This document shows positions 45,418 through 53,235 of a stretch of 64,000 bases of DNA, piece after piece. The translations under genes were made by a program, and so were the position numbers. Source of the DNA: an uncultured Prevotellaceae bacterium (GTDB taxonomy: Bacteria; Bacteroidota; Bacteroidia; Bacteroidales; Bacteroidaceae); contig CACZPU010000021.1 in the NCBI GenBank assembly GCA_902783165.1, positions 1 to 64,000 on the forward strand, given 5' to 3'. The notes under the pieces are model-generated. The model ran no database searches. It saw only the letters and a list, made by a program, of their open reading frames with translations, and was not told where the DNA came from. Position 1 is the first letter of the stretch. Each line of letters opens with the position of its first letter.

Positions 45418-45467
45418 ATATTAAACGTATTTTATAGACACTTAACTTTGAAAAACACAAGCAAAAA

Positions 45468-45499
45468 TTTGGGATTTTGCATATTATTACCTAACTTTG
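45468..45499 (+). promoter_or_regulatory. corA: Promoter of corA
   Basis: TTTG at 45468-45471, 20 bases, TAACTTTG at 45492-45499: full consensus. A second TAACTTTG lies at 45443-45450. The transcript should begin near 45505, giving a leader of about 170 nt before corA. Confidence 0.72.
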
Positions 45500-45501
45500 C
45501 A

Positions 45502-45673
45502 GCCGAGATAGTGTCCTCTGCAAACATCGCAGACGGCTTTTTATTCACTAATTAACACCAATATGGACGATTATCCGGCGGAGAAAAACGAGAACTTAAC
45601 ACAAGGCTGAGGGTTACCTTTCCGCTGGGCTAATCCTTTGCCAAAGAGTGATAATCTTATAAGGATTAGCAAA
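45502..45673 (+). promoter_or_regulatory. Structured corA leader with attenuator-like hairpin and hidden Shine-Dalgarno
   Basis: Three elements are visible. First, TCTGC-7 nt-GCAGA (45517-45533) inside GCCG/CGGC is followed by TTTTTATT (45538-45545), a terminator-like hairpin close to the start of transcription. Second, a 15-codon upstream reading frame at 45563-45610. Third, GCTAATCCTT (45629-45638) pairs perfectly with AAGGATTAGC (45661-45670), which ends 3 bases before the corA ATG and contains AAGGA, the likely Shine-Dalgarno. A further pairing is possible between uORF codons 5-8 (45575-45586) and 45619-45628. The arrangement suggests control by Mg2+ or translation of the uORF, which is inference. 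Confidence 0.6.
45563..45610 (+). CDS. Candidate leader peptide (15 aa) upstream of corA
   Basis: An ATG-to-TGA frame coding for Met-Asp-Asp-Tyr-Pro-Ala-Glu-Lys-Asn-Glu-Asn-Leu-Thr-Gln-Gly. It lies wholly in the corA leader, 63 bases before corA. Its N-terminal acidic-and-proline composition resembles the sequences that destabilise the translating ribosome when Mg2+ is low, as in the enterobacterial MgtL leader peptide of mgtA. I see no strong Shine-Dalgarno for it, but those are weak in Bacteroidetes in general. It may be chance. Confidence 0.4.
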   Translation: MDDYPAEKNENLTQG

Positions 45674-46600
45674 ATGAGAACATACTGGAATACCAACAAC
45701 GGTTTAAAAACAATCCCAGAATGGGAACCGAACTGCTGGATACAAGTGACGTGTCCAACAGACGAGGACCAGCGTATGCTGGAAGAACAATTCAACATAC
45801 CCGACTATTTTCTTCCCGACATCAGCGATACCGACGAACGGGCACGTTATGAATACGACGATGGTTGGATGCTCATCATACTCCGCATACCTTACGTTAA
45901 AGAAATACGTTCACGTACACCTTACACCACTGTCCCACTCGGAATCATCCACAAGCGCGATGTGACAATCACTGTGTGCAACTTCGAAACCAACATGATG
46001 ATTGACTTTGTGTCATTCCAACAAAAGCGAGGCGAAGGATTCACCGATTATGTGGACATGATATTCCGACTTTTCTTGTCATCAGCAGTGTGGTACTTGA
46101 AAAGACTGAAGCAAATCAACGCGCTCATTGAGAAAGCCAAAAGAAATCTTGACCACAACGTCGACAATGAGAGTCTGATTGGCCTGAGCCGTCTGCAAGA
46201 CTCGCTCACCTATTTCAACACATCTATCCGTGGAAATGAAAACCTGCTACAGAAACTTAAATTTAAGCTGCAGGTAGACGAACTCGATGCAGACCTTATC
46301 GAAGATGTGAACATCGAGATGACTCAGGCACGCGAAACAACCAACATCTATTCGAACATCCTCGAATCGACCATGGACACTTATCAAAGCATTATCAACA
46401 ACAACATGAACAACGTGATGCGCACGCTCACAGTAGTGACCATCATCATGATGTTCCCTACCCTTGTGGCAGGACTGTTCGGAATGAACCTCATCAACGG
46501 AATGGAAGAAAGCAAACTCGGATTCTTCACTGCATTAATCATTTCCATTGGAGGCAGCGTGCTCACTTGGCTTTTCTTAAGATACAAACGGCTAATTTAA
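45674..46600 (+). CDS. corA: CorA family magnesium/cobalt transporter
   Basis: A 308-residue inner-membrane Mg2+ channel. A large cytoplasmic N-terminal domain (about 1-245) precedes two C-terminal membrane helices (about 252-269 and 283-301). The selectivity motif GMN is at 270-272, between them. The start at 45674 follows the hairpin described for the leader; an in-frame ATG at 45638 lies inside that hairpin and is less likely. The stop lies inside the left half of its own terminator. Confidence 0.94.
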   Translation: MRTYWNTNNGLKTIPEWEPNCWIQVTCPTDEDQRMLEEQFNIPDYFLPDISDTDERARYEYDDGWMLIILRIPYVKEIRSRTPYTTVPLGIIHKRDVTITVCNFETNMMIDFVSFQQKRGEGFTDYVDMIFRLFLSSAVWYLKRLKQINALIEKAKRNLDHNVDNESLIGLSRLQDSLTYFNTSIRGNENLLQKLKFKLQVDELDADLIEDVNIEMTQARETTNIYSNILESTMDTYQSIINNNMNNVMRTLTVVTIIMMFPTLVAGLFGMNLINGMEESKLGFFTALIISIGGSVLTWLFLRYKRLI

Positions 46601-46622
46601 TCATGATTAGCCGTTTTTTTTA
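46587..46622 (+). terminator. Terminator of corA
   Basis: AACGGCTAAT (46587-46596) pairs with ATTAGCCGTT (46606-46615), then a run of eight T. The stem includes the last corA codons. Confidence 0.9.
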
Positions 46623-46739
46623 ATATCTATTGGGGTTCTGACCTGTCCCTATTCAGGATTATCAACTTTTATCTAAGAACGCATGTAAAACCATTATCGC
46701 GAACTCTTTACATATCATTTCTCATATTCCACCAATAAC

Positions 46740-46825
46740 ATGCATTATTTGTACAAATCATTTTTCAAAAAAATTATTCATGCTCTAACCCTCTCGTAAC
46801 AAGCACTAAATGTACAATAATGCAT
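46740..46825. repeat. Long inverted repeat between corA and the DUF349 gene
   Basis: ATGCATTATTTGTACA at 46740-46755 is the complement of TGTACAATAATGCAT at 46811-46825 with one extra T. The arms are separated by 55 bases. No gene is within them. The region 46601-47015 otherwise has the corA terminator and the DUF349 promoter and leader, which carries a 6-bp hairpin TTGTTC/GAACAA at 46919-46934. Confidence 0.55.
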
Positions 46826-46887
46826 ATCGATTTGAAGAAAAAGTGAAGTTTTTTCGTTTTTTCTTAGGATTTTACAATTTTTTTTAT

Positions 46888-46895
46888 TAAGTTTG
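46888..46895 (+). promoter_or_regulatory. -7 element for the DUF349 gene
   Basis: TAAGTTTG, about 120 bases upstream of the start at 47016. A weak -33 lies in the T-rich stretch upstream. Confidence 0.45.
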
Positions 46896-47015
46896 CAGCC
46901 TATAACACCATATTGAGATTGTTCAGCCGAACAACACAATTGGATTATTCCATCTGAAAGCTGGCGCTCTGCATGGTTGAGAACTACCCTGTATTACGAA
47001 CTTAAAATCATTAAA

Positions 47016-49052
47016 ATGATGGACTCTCAAGAAAACGTCCTCCAAAACGAGGAACAGTTAGAAGAAAAGAAAGTAGAAGAAACCGTTGTTAACGACACTT
47101 TGGCAAAAGTAGAGGAAGCCGTTGAAGAACCTGCAACCGAAACAGCTGAGCAAGAGCCTGAAACAGACAATGTTGAGTCTATGGAGTCTCTGCCTCAGGA
47201 AACTTCAGAAGCTGACAATCAGCCAGTAGCAGAGGTTGAGAATCCTGTCGTCGAAGAAGAGCAACCTGCTGAGATTGCCGCCGAGGAAGAACAATCAGAA
47301 GAACCTGCTGACACGGTGGAAGAGAAACCGACAGAGGAACAGAAGATTTACAAGACTAAGGCTGAGGTTATCGAAAGGATCAAGGAACTTGCCCATGGAG
47401 AAGAATCCCCAACCAAGGAAGAAGTGGACTTGCTGAAAACCATCTTCTACAAATTGCATTTCGCAGAGCGTGAAGCCGACATGAAAGCATATCTTGACAA
47501 TGGCGGCGACCCAGAGAAATACCAAGTGTTACCCGATGAGGACGAGAACGTTTTCAAAGCAGAGATGAGTCTTATCAAAGAGAAACGCTCAAAGCTATTC
47601 CAGGAACAGGAAACTGAGAAGCAAGAAAACCTGAAGCGCAAGCTGGAAATCATTGAGCAGATAAAAACAATGGTCACATCTCCTGAAGAAGCAAACAAGA
47701 ACTATCAGGAATTCAAGAAGCTGCAGCAAGAATGGAAAGAAATCAAACTCATACCGGCAGAGAAAGCCAACGAGCTTTGGAGAAACTACCAGTTATACGT
47801 TGAGCAGTATTACGATTTGCTCAAGCTCAACAGCGAAGCTCGTGAATATGATTTCCGAAAGAATCTGGAAATAAAGAATCGTCTGTGTGAAGCTGCAGAA
47901 AAACTGGCCAATGAAGCCGATGTAATCAGCGCATTCCACCAGTTGCAGAAACTCCATCAGGAATTCCGCGAAACAGGTCCAGTGGCCAAAGATCTTCGCG
48001 AAGAAGTTTGGTCACGTTTCAAAGCTGCTTCTACAGTTATCAACAAGAAGCATCAGAAGCATTTCGAAGCACTTCGTTCTAAAGAAGAAGAGAATCTTGT
48101 CAAGAAGACCGAATTATGTGAAAAGGTTGAAGAAATTGGCAAGCGTGAGAACAAGGGCGCAGGCGATTGGGAGAAGAACACCAAAGAAATTATAGCCCTC
48201 CAGGCTGAATGGAAGACCATCGGCTTTGCTCCGCAGAAAATGAACGTAAAGATATTCGAGCGTTTCCGTGCTGCTTGCGACGATTTCTTCGGGCGCAAGA
48301 CAGAATATTTCAAGGATTTGAAAAAGAAGTTCGCAGAGAACGCCGAAAAGAAGAGAGCTTTAGTGGAGCAGGCACAAGCTCTGCAAGACAGCACCGACTG
48401 GAAATCGACGAGCGACAAATTGATTGCTCTTCAAAAAGAATGGAAGACTATTGGTATGGTTCCCAAGAAATTGGGAGATCAACTTTGGAACGACTTCCTT
48501 GGCGCATGCAACAAGTTCTTCGAGGCTCGCAATGCAGCTAACGCAGGAACTCGTAGCACCGAGCGAGAGAATCTTGAAAAGAAACGCAATATCATTGCAG
48601 AAATGAAATCGTTGCTTCAGGACGCAGGAGAGGATGTTCAGGAAAAGGTGATGGAGCTGGTAGAAAAGTATCAGGCTGTTGGCCATGTGCCTTTCAAAGA
48701 GAAGGACAAGATATACAAAGAGTATCATGAAACGCTTGACAAGCTCTACAAGGAGCTGAACATCTCTACAGCACGTCGTCGTCTTGACAATTTCAAGAGC
48801 AATTTGAAGAACATGGCAGAACGTGGCGCTGATGCACTTGACAATGAACGTTCACGACTGATGCGTCGCTATGAAACCATGAAACAGGAAATCCAGACTT
48901 ACGAGAACAACTTGGGATTCCTTAATGCAGCAAGCAAGAAAGGCAACAGCCTGATAGACGAGATGGTTCGCAAGGTACAAAAACTGAAGGACGACTGCGA
49001 ACTAGTTCGCCAGAAGATAAAAGCTATTGATGCTGAGAACGTTGAAGAATAA
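47016..49052 (+). CDS. DUF349 domain-containing coiled-coil protein
   Basis: A 678-residue, highly charged, helical cytoplasmic protein. The first 110 residues are a low-complexity acidic region (about a third Glu). From about 140 on come repeated helical DUF349 units marked by LQKEWKTIGMVPKK, LQAEWKTIGFAPQK, FKKLQQEWKEIKLIP and YQAVGHVPFKEKD, which suggest a long coiled-coil rod. The C-terminal 80 residues are coiled coil (NNLGFLNAASKKGNSLIDEM). No catalytic motif is seen; function is not established. The start is ATG 47016 (or 47019); a frame opening at 46977 would begin inside the leader. Confidence 0.88.
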   Translation: MMDSQENVLQNEEQLEEKKVEETVVNDTLAKVEEAVEEPATETAEQEPETDNVESMESLPQETSEADNQPVAEVENPVVEEEQPAEIAAEEEQSEEPADTVEEKPTEEQKIYKTKAEVIERIKELAHGEESPTKEEVDLLKTIFYKLHFAEREADMKAYLDNGGDPEKYQVLPDEDENVFKAEMSLIKEKRSKLFQEQETEKQENLKRKLEIIEQIKTMVTSPEEANKNYQEFKKLQQEWKEIKLIPAEKANELWRNYQLYVEQYYDLLKLNSEAREYDFRKNLEIKNRLCEAAEKLANEADVISAFHQLQKLHQEFRETGPVAKDLREEVWSRFKAASTVINKKHQKHFEALRSKEEENLVKKTELCEKVEEIGKRENKGAGDWEKNTKEIIALQAEWKTIGFAPQKMNVKIFERFRAACDDFFGRKTEYFKDLKKKFAENAEKKRALVEQAQALQDSTDWKSTSDKLIALQKEWKTIGMVPKKLGDQLWNDFLGACNKFFEARNAANAGTRSTERENLEKKRNIIAEMKSLLQDAGEDVQEKVMELVEKYQAVGHVPFKEKDKIYKEYHETLDKLYKELNISTARRRLDNFKSNLKNMAERGADALDNERSRLMRRYETMKQEIQTYENNLGFLNAASKKGNSLIDEMVRKVQKLKDDCELVRQKIKAIDAENVEE

Positions 49053-49068
49053 AAACAACAGAGTATAC

Positions 49069-49105
49069 AAAAAGCTGGGATTTAGTTTAATCCCAGCTTT
49101 TTCAT
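49069..49105. terminator. Bidirectional terminator between DUF349 and C69 genes
   Basis: A perfect 14-bp stem (AAAAAGCTGGGATT at 49069-49082 with 49089-49102) with a 6-nt loop, A run before and T run after; serves both convergent genes. Confidence 0.93.
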
Positions 49106-49107
49106 TT

Positions 49108-50745
49108 TTAGAATCCAGTCCAAGTCTGTCGCCATAAATACTTCTCCATTTCATCCCATCGGGTAACAGTCGCGCCAAAGAAATCGGCAGTATATCCGTC
49201 GAGCATCTGTTGGGCTTTCTTGGGATTTTCTTTGTGAAGCGACTGCCAAGTCTGTTCCACGAAAGGAAGCTCTCGTTGTCCCTTTTCAATAAAATAATCA
49301 CGCAGCGGCTCCAGCGTTTTACGATAGGTTCCCCAACGCACCGTGGCCAAACGATTCGCTTTCCGGAAATGCCAGAGGGCTGCATCATCCCTATCTACAT
49401 GCTGACCACAGGTCTGCAACAACCGCGGAAGTTTCTTATTACCACAGAAAATAGGGAACCGAGGACTCTCGCCAGGATTGTCTAAGGCAATCCATGCCAC
49501 GCCTCCTACCTCATCAGGAAGCCAAGAACGCAATTGAATCACTGTACTATAAGCACACCAGGGCACGCTCACTGTACGAATGTTCTTCATCACCGAGTCA
49601 CCCATGGCATAATACATATTGATTTCATCCGGTCGCATCCATGGATTCGAAAATGGTGACACGATGCTGTCAGGCTGGCTTTCATCCACCTTGCCGTCCT
49701 TTCCCTTGCGCTTGGGATTTGGAATATGATGGCGAAAACTCAGATTTTTGTCCGTCCCCTCATAATAACTGCCAAGCAAACGCATCACATCCTCAACACT
49801 CACCTTCTTATCTGGTTTCACACTTAATGGCAAGTTCTCAACTGTATCACATAAGTGTTTTGATGGAGCTAATGTGTTCATGATGAAAAACTCACGTACA
49901 CTGTAGTTTTTCACTTCCTTCGAATAGTTAGTCCCACTATATGCCTTCCAGAAGCAGAATTCTTCTTTGCCATCCCACAACTTCAATTTCTTGGCAACGT
50001 CAAACACATTGTCGGATGCCATATAGTTGTCTTTGTCGTTGATGTCTATTTTCGAAATCCTGCTGATATTGGCCGATACGGCAATCTCGTCATCAGGGAT
50101 ACGCACAGCTGCCCAAACACCTCCTATCTTCTTCGGGCCTTCTCCAAAAATCTCAAATATCCACACTTCGTTCTTGTCTGCAATAGTCAGGCACTCACCG
50201 CTATCACCATACCCATATTGCTTTACCAAATCGCCCATCAGGCGGATAGCTTCACGAGCAGTGGAACAGCGTTCCAAAGCGATACGCTGCAATTCCTCAA
50301 TCTTAAAAAGCCCTTTCTTATTGCGCAGCGTGTCTCTACCTGACACGGTCGTCTCACCAATCCCTAATTGCTTCTCGTTCAAACAAGGATAAGCTGTGTC
50401 AAGAAAACGATAGGTATGCCTCACTTGTGGTATCTCCCCTTTCTTATACATCTTTGTGCTGTCTAGTGCTGATTGGGTGTGCATCCTACCATCATAAATG
50501 GCAGTGACAGTGTCTTTCTTATAATCTCGAGACGGAACTATTTGCATCCATGTACGATACCAAGAATCACATGTATGCGATGTAATGACAGATCCATCGA
50601 CAGAAGCTTTCTTTCCAACCATTATACTTGTGCACGACATTCGCGACATTCCGTCTCTGGTCGTCTCGTCTATTTGCGCCTTGCCCTCTAAGCCAAAGTT
50701 TAACAATAAAGAGACAATACCGATTTTCAATTTGAATTCTACCAT
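49108..50745 (-). CDS. C69 family dipeptidase
   Basis: A 545-residue secreted or periplasmic dipeptidase of the C69 (PepDA-like) Ntn-hydrolase family. A signal-like segment (KIGIVSLLLNFGLEGKAQ) precedes the catalytic Cys38 in MSCTSIMVGKKASVDGS. Other family marks are ITSHTCDSW, GIGETTVSG, CLTIADKNEVWIFEIFGEG and ISANISRISKIDIND. It degrades dipeptides. It has a weak minus-strand TAAATTTG element at 50775-50768 and ends 3 bases from the shared terminator. Confidence 0.92.
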   Translation of the reverse strand: MVEFKLKIGIVSLLLNFGLEGKAQIDETTRDGMSRMSCTSIMVGKKASVDGSVITSHTCDSWYRTWMQIVPSRDYKKDTVTAIYDGRMHTQSALDSTKMYKKGEIPQVRHTYRFLDTAYPCLNEKQLGIGETTVSGRDTLRNKKGLFKIEELQRIALERCSTAREAIRLMGDLVKQYGYGDSGECLTIADKNEVWIFEIFGEGPKKIGGVWAAVRIPDDEIAVSANISRISKIDINDKDNYMASDNVFDVAKKLKLWDGKEEFCFWKAYSGTNYSKEVKNYSVREFFIMNTLAPSKHLCDTVENLPLSVKPDKKVSVEDVMRLLGSYYEGTDKNLSFRHHIPNPKRKGKDGKVDESQPDSIVSPFSNPWMRPDEINMYYAMGDSVMKNIRTVSVPWCAYSTVIQLRSWLPDEVGGVAWIALDNPGESPRFPIFCGNKKLPRLLQTCGQHVDRDDAALWHFRKANRLATVRWGTYRKTLEPLRDYFIEKGQRELPFVEQTWQSLHKENPKKAQQMLDGYTADFFGATVTRWDEMEKYLWRQTWTGF

Positions 50746-50818
50746 AATTATACTCTTATTAATGCTGCAAATTTACTGTTTTTTTATTGAATTAGTTCCT
50801 TTTTTCAAGAATAATTCT

Positions 50819-50826
50819 TATTTTTG
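50819..50826 (+). promoter_or_regulatory. -7 element for the six-hairpin glycosidase-like gene
   Basis: TATTTTTG, 60 bases upstream of the ATG at 50879. No clear -33 box. Confidence 0.4.
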
Positions 50827-50878
50827 CAGTTATTAAGAACAAACTATTATGTATACCTTACAAATCAAACGACATACT

Positions 50879-53050
50879 ATGCCAATGAAATTGTTTTCTT
50901 TCATCCTGATGGGGCTTATATCTAATTGCTGCCTTCTTGCATCAACAAGCAAAACAGTACAAGCTCCTATCAACAGGAAGTTATTGGTAAGCAGGAACAA
51001 CCCAGTCAACACTACTGCCGACACGCTCGCATCACTTAGCGTGGGAAATGGTAAATTCGCATTCACTACCGATATAACCGGTTTGCAGACATTCCCCGAG
51101 CATTACAGCAGGGGTGTTCCTCTCGGCACCCAAAGCGAGTGGGGCTGGCATAGTTTTTCCAACCCAGACCAATTAAGGATAGAAGAGTCGTATCAGAAAT
51201 TTGATTTCGGTCACGGACACCGTGAACTATATGCTACAGAATTCAAAACCAATGGTAGAGCAAAAGACGCGGCCAACTGGTTCCGTTCCAATCCACACCG
51301 CCTTCACCTCGGATGCATTGGCTTGGAGTTTGAAAAGGCTGATCCGTCAGAAATCAAGCAATGCAAACAAACACTGAACATGTGGACGGGCGAAATTTGT
51401 TCCAAATTCACCTTCCGCCATTCGCAGTATCTGGTGAAAACCGTATGCCATCCCGAAAAGGATATGATAAGCAGCCACATAGAAAGCAGCAAGTCACCCG
51501 TTACCATCAACCTTAGACTACCCTATCCCACAGGTATACACAGTGATGATGGTTGTAATTGGAATGCTAATGACAAGCATGAAACGGTTCTTGTCAGCCA
51601 TGACTCCAAGAGTGCTGTACTCAAACACACCATCGACCAAACCGTCTATTACATGGCACTCACATGGGAAGACACGGCCACGCTGAAAGAGAAAAGCAAA
51701 AACCACTGGGTGCTTGAGGCAGACGGAAAACAATTGTCTTTCTGCTGCGAGTTTAGTAGAACCAACGTTTTTCAAGGCTGCAACAACTTCAGCGACTGCA
51801 AGATGGCCAGTGCCTCACACTGGAAGCAATTTTGGACAAGAGGCGCTGCTGTTGACTTTTCTTCCTGCAAAGACATTAGAGCCAAAGAACTGGAGCGAAG
51901 AGTTGTCTTGAGTCAATATCTTCTGGCCATTCAATGTGCAGGAAACACGCCACCTCAAGAAACTGGTCTCACCTATAATTCGTGGTTCGGGAAATTCCAC
52001 ATGGAAATGATATGGTGGCATCAGGCATGGCTGCCTCTTTGGGGACATCCAGAAATGCTTGACAGAACCTTAAGGTGGTACGAAACAGTTGAACCTATTG
52101 CACGCGAAATTGCCATGCGACAGGGATTCAAGGGAATACGATGGATGAAGATGACTGATCCGTCTGGTGAAGAAGCTCCCTCGAAAGTGGGCAGTTTCCT
52201 TATCTGGCAACAACCGCATATCATCTATTTGGCTGAACTGATATATCGCTCTATGAATCATAGACATTCACCAAATGACGACAAGCCAGGCAACTCCAGA
52301 CAAAACGACTTACTGGAAAGATTTGGCAGGATTATCGACGAGACGGCTGCTTTCATGGCAGATTATACCACATTCGACAAGAAACACAATCGCTATATTA
52401 TCAAAGGGTTCATTCCCGCTCAGGAAACGCTTAAAGCAGCAGAAACATACAATGCTCCATTCGAACTTGCCTATTGGCATTTTGCTTTACAAATTGCTCA
52501 AAATTGGAGAGAGCGAAGAGAATTGAAACGAATACCGCTTTGGGATGATATCATCGCAAAACTGTCACCATTGGCAAAAGATTCAGAAAACCGCTATCTG
52601 GCAGCCGAATCAGCCGCTGATACATATAGCACGACGGCACTCATCAGCGACCATCCTGCCGTACTTGGTGCTGTGGGCATTTTCCCAGAAAGCCGCCTAA
52701 TAAATCCCTCTGTCATGAAACACACGCAGGAGTGGATTTGGGACAACTGGAACTGGGATCACACATGGGGATGGGACTATCCAATGGTTGCCATGAATGC
52801 GGCACGGTTGGGTGAGCCAGAGAATGCCGTGGCAGCGCTCTTGATGGATAAGCGCACGAACACCTATTTGCCAAACGGGCACAACTATCAAGACGCCCGT
52901 CTGCGATGTTACCTTCCTGGCAATGGCGGTTTGCTCACGGCTATCGCCTTGATGTGTGCCGGATGGGACGGATGCACTGTGAATAATCCTGGATTTCCCA
53001 AAGACGGTAATTGGAATGTGCGCTGGGAGGGCTTGCAACCATTACCATAA
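50879..53050 (+). CDS. Secreted six-hairpin glycosidase-like protein
   Basis: A 723-residue protein with signal MKLFSFILMGLISNCCLLAS (starting at the ATG at 50885, two codons after the call). The N-terminal beta-sandwich part (about 35-300; LSVGNGKFAFTTDITGLQTFPE) is followed by a helical domain with features of (alpha/alpha)6 barrels: TYNSWFGKFHMEMIWWHQAWLPLWG, RQGFKGIRWMKMTDPSGEEAPS, HTWGWDYPMVAMNAARLG. I cannot give a CAZy family; GH65- and GH95-like folds are the nearest in feel. It is convergent with the SusD/SusC pair, so it may belong to the same locus. An ATG at 50849 is also in frame. Confidence 0.75.
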   Translation: MPMKLFSFILMGLISNCCLLASTSKTVQAPINRKLLVSRNNPVNTTADTLASLSVGNGKFAFTTDITGLQTFPEHYSRGVPLGTQSEWGWHSFSNPDQLRIEESYQKFDFGHGHRELYATEFKTNGRAKDAANWFRSNPHRLHLGCIGLEFEKADPSEIKQCKQTLNMWTGEICSKFTFRHSQYLVKTVCHPEKDMISSHIESSKSPVTINLRLPYPTGIHSDDGCNWNANDKHETVLVSHDSKSAVLKHTIDQTVYYMALTWEDTATLKEKSKNHWVLEADGKQLSFCCEFSRTNVFQGCNNFSDCKMASASHWKQFWTRGAAVDFSSCKDIRAKELERRVVLSQYLLAIQCAGNTPPQETGLTYNSWFGKFHMEMIWWHQAWLPLWGHPEMLDRTLRWYETVEPIAREIAMRQGFKGIRWMKMTDPSGEEAPSKVGSFLIWQQPHIIYLAELIYRSMNHRHSPNDDKPGNSRQNDLLERFGRIIDETAAFMADYTTFDKKHNRYIIKGFIPAQETLKAAETYNAPFELAYWHFALQIAQNWRERRELKRIPLWDDIIAKLSPLAKDSENRYLAAESAADTYSTTALISDHPAVLGAVGIFPESRLINPSVMKHTQEWIWDNWNWDHTWGWDYPMVAMNAARLGEPENAVAALLMDKRTNTYLPNGHNYQDARLRCYLPGNGGLLTAIALMCAGWDGCTVNNPGFPKDGNWNVRWEGLQPLP

Positions 53051-53154
53051 TAGCGGATGACAATTACCACAGGCATTGTGAATGAAAACTGCAACCGTAT
53101 AACCAACGGTTAGCGAAATCCTTTCATTTAAACAGACTGAATAAAGAAAAAACA

Positions 53155-53212
53155 TTTGCCGGATGTGCGCTTCCAATTGCCATATAGCAACTGCCAGCAC
53201 ACACCCGGCAAA
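53155..53212. terminator. Hairpin between convergent glycosidase-like and SusD genes
   Basis: An imperfect 18-bp stem: TTTGCCGG at 53155-53162 with CCGGCAAA at 53205-53212, extended by TGTGCGCT/AGCACACA with one mismatch. The loop is about 24 nt. It lacks a strong T run on the plus side (GGTATTTATT). Confidence 0.55.
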
Positions 53213-53235
53213 CGGTATTTATTCACCAAATGTGA

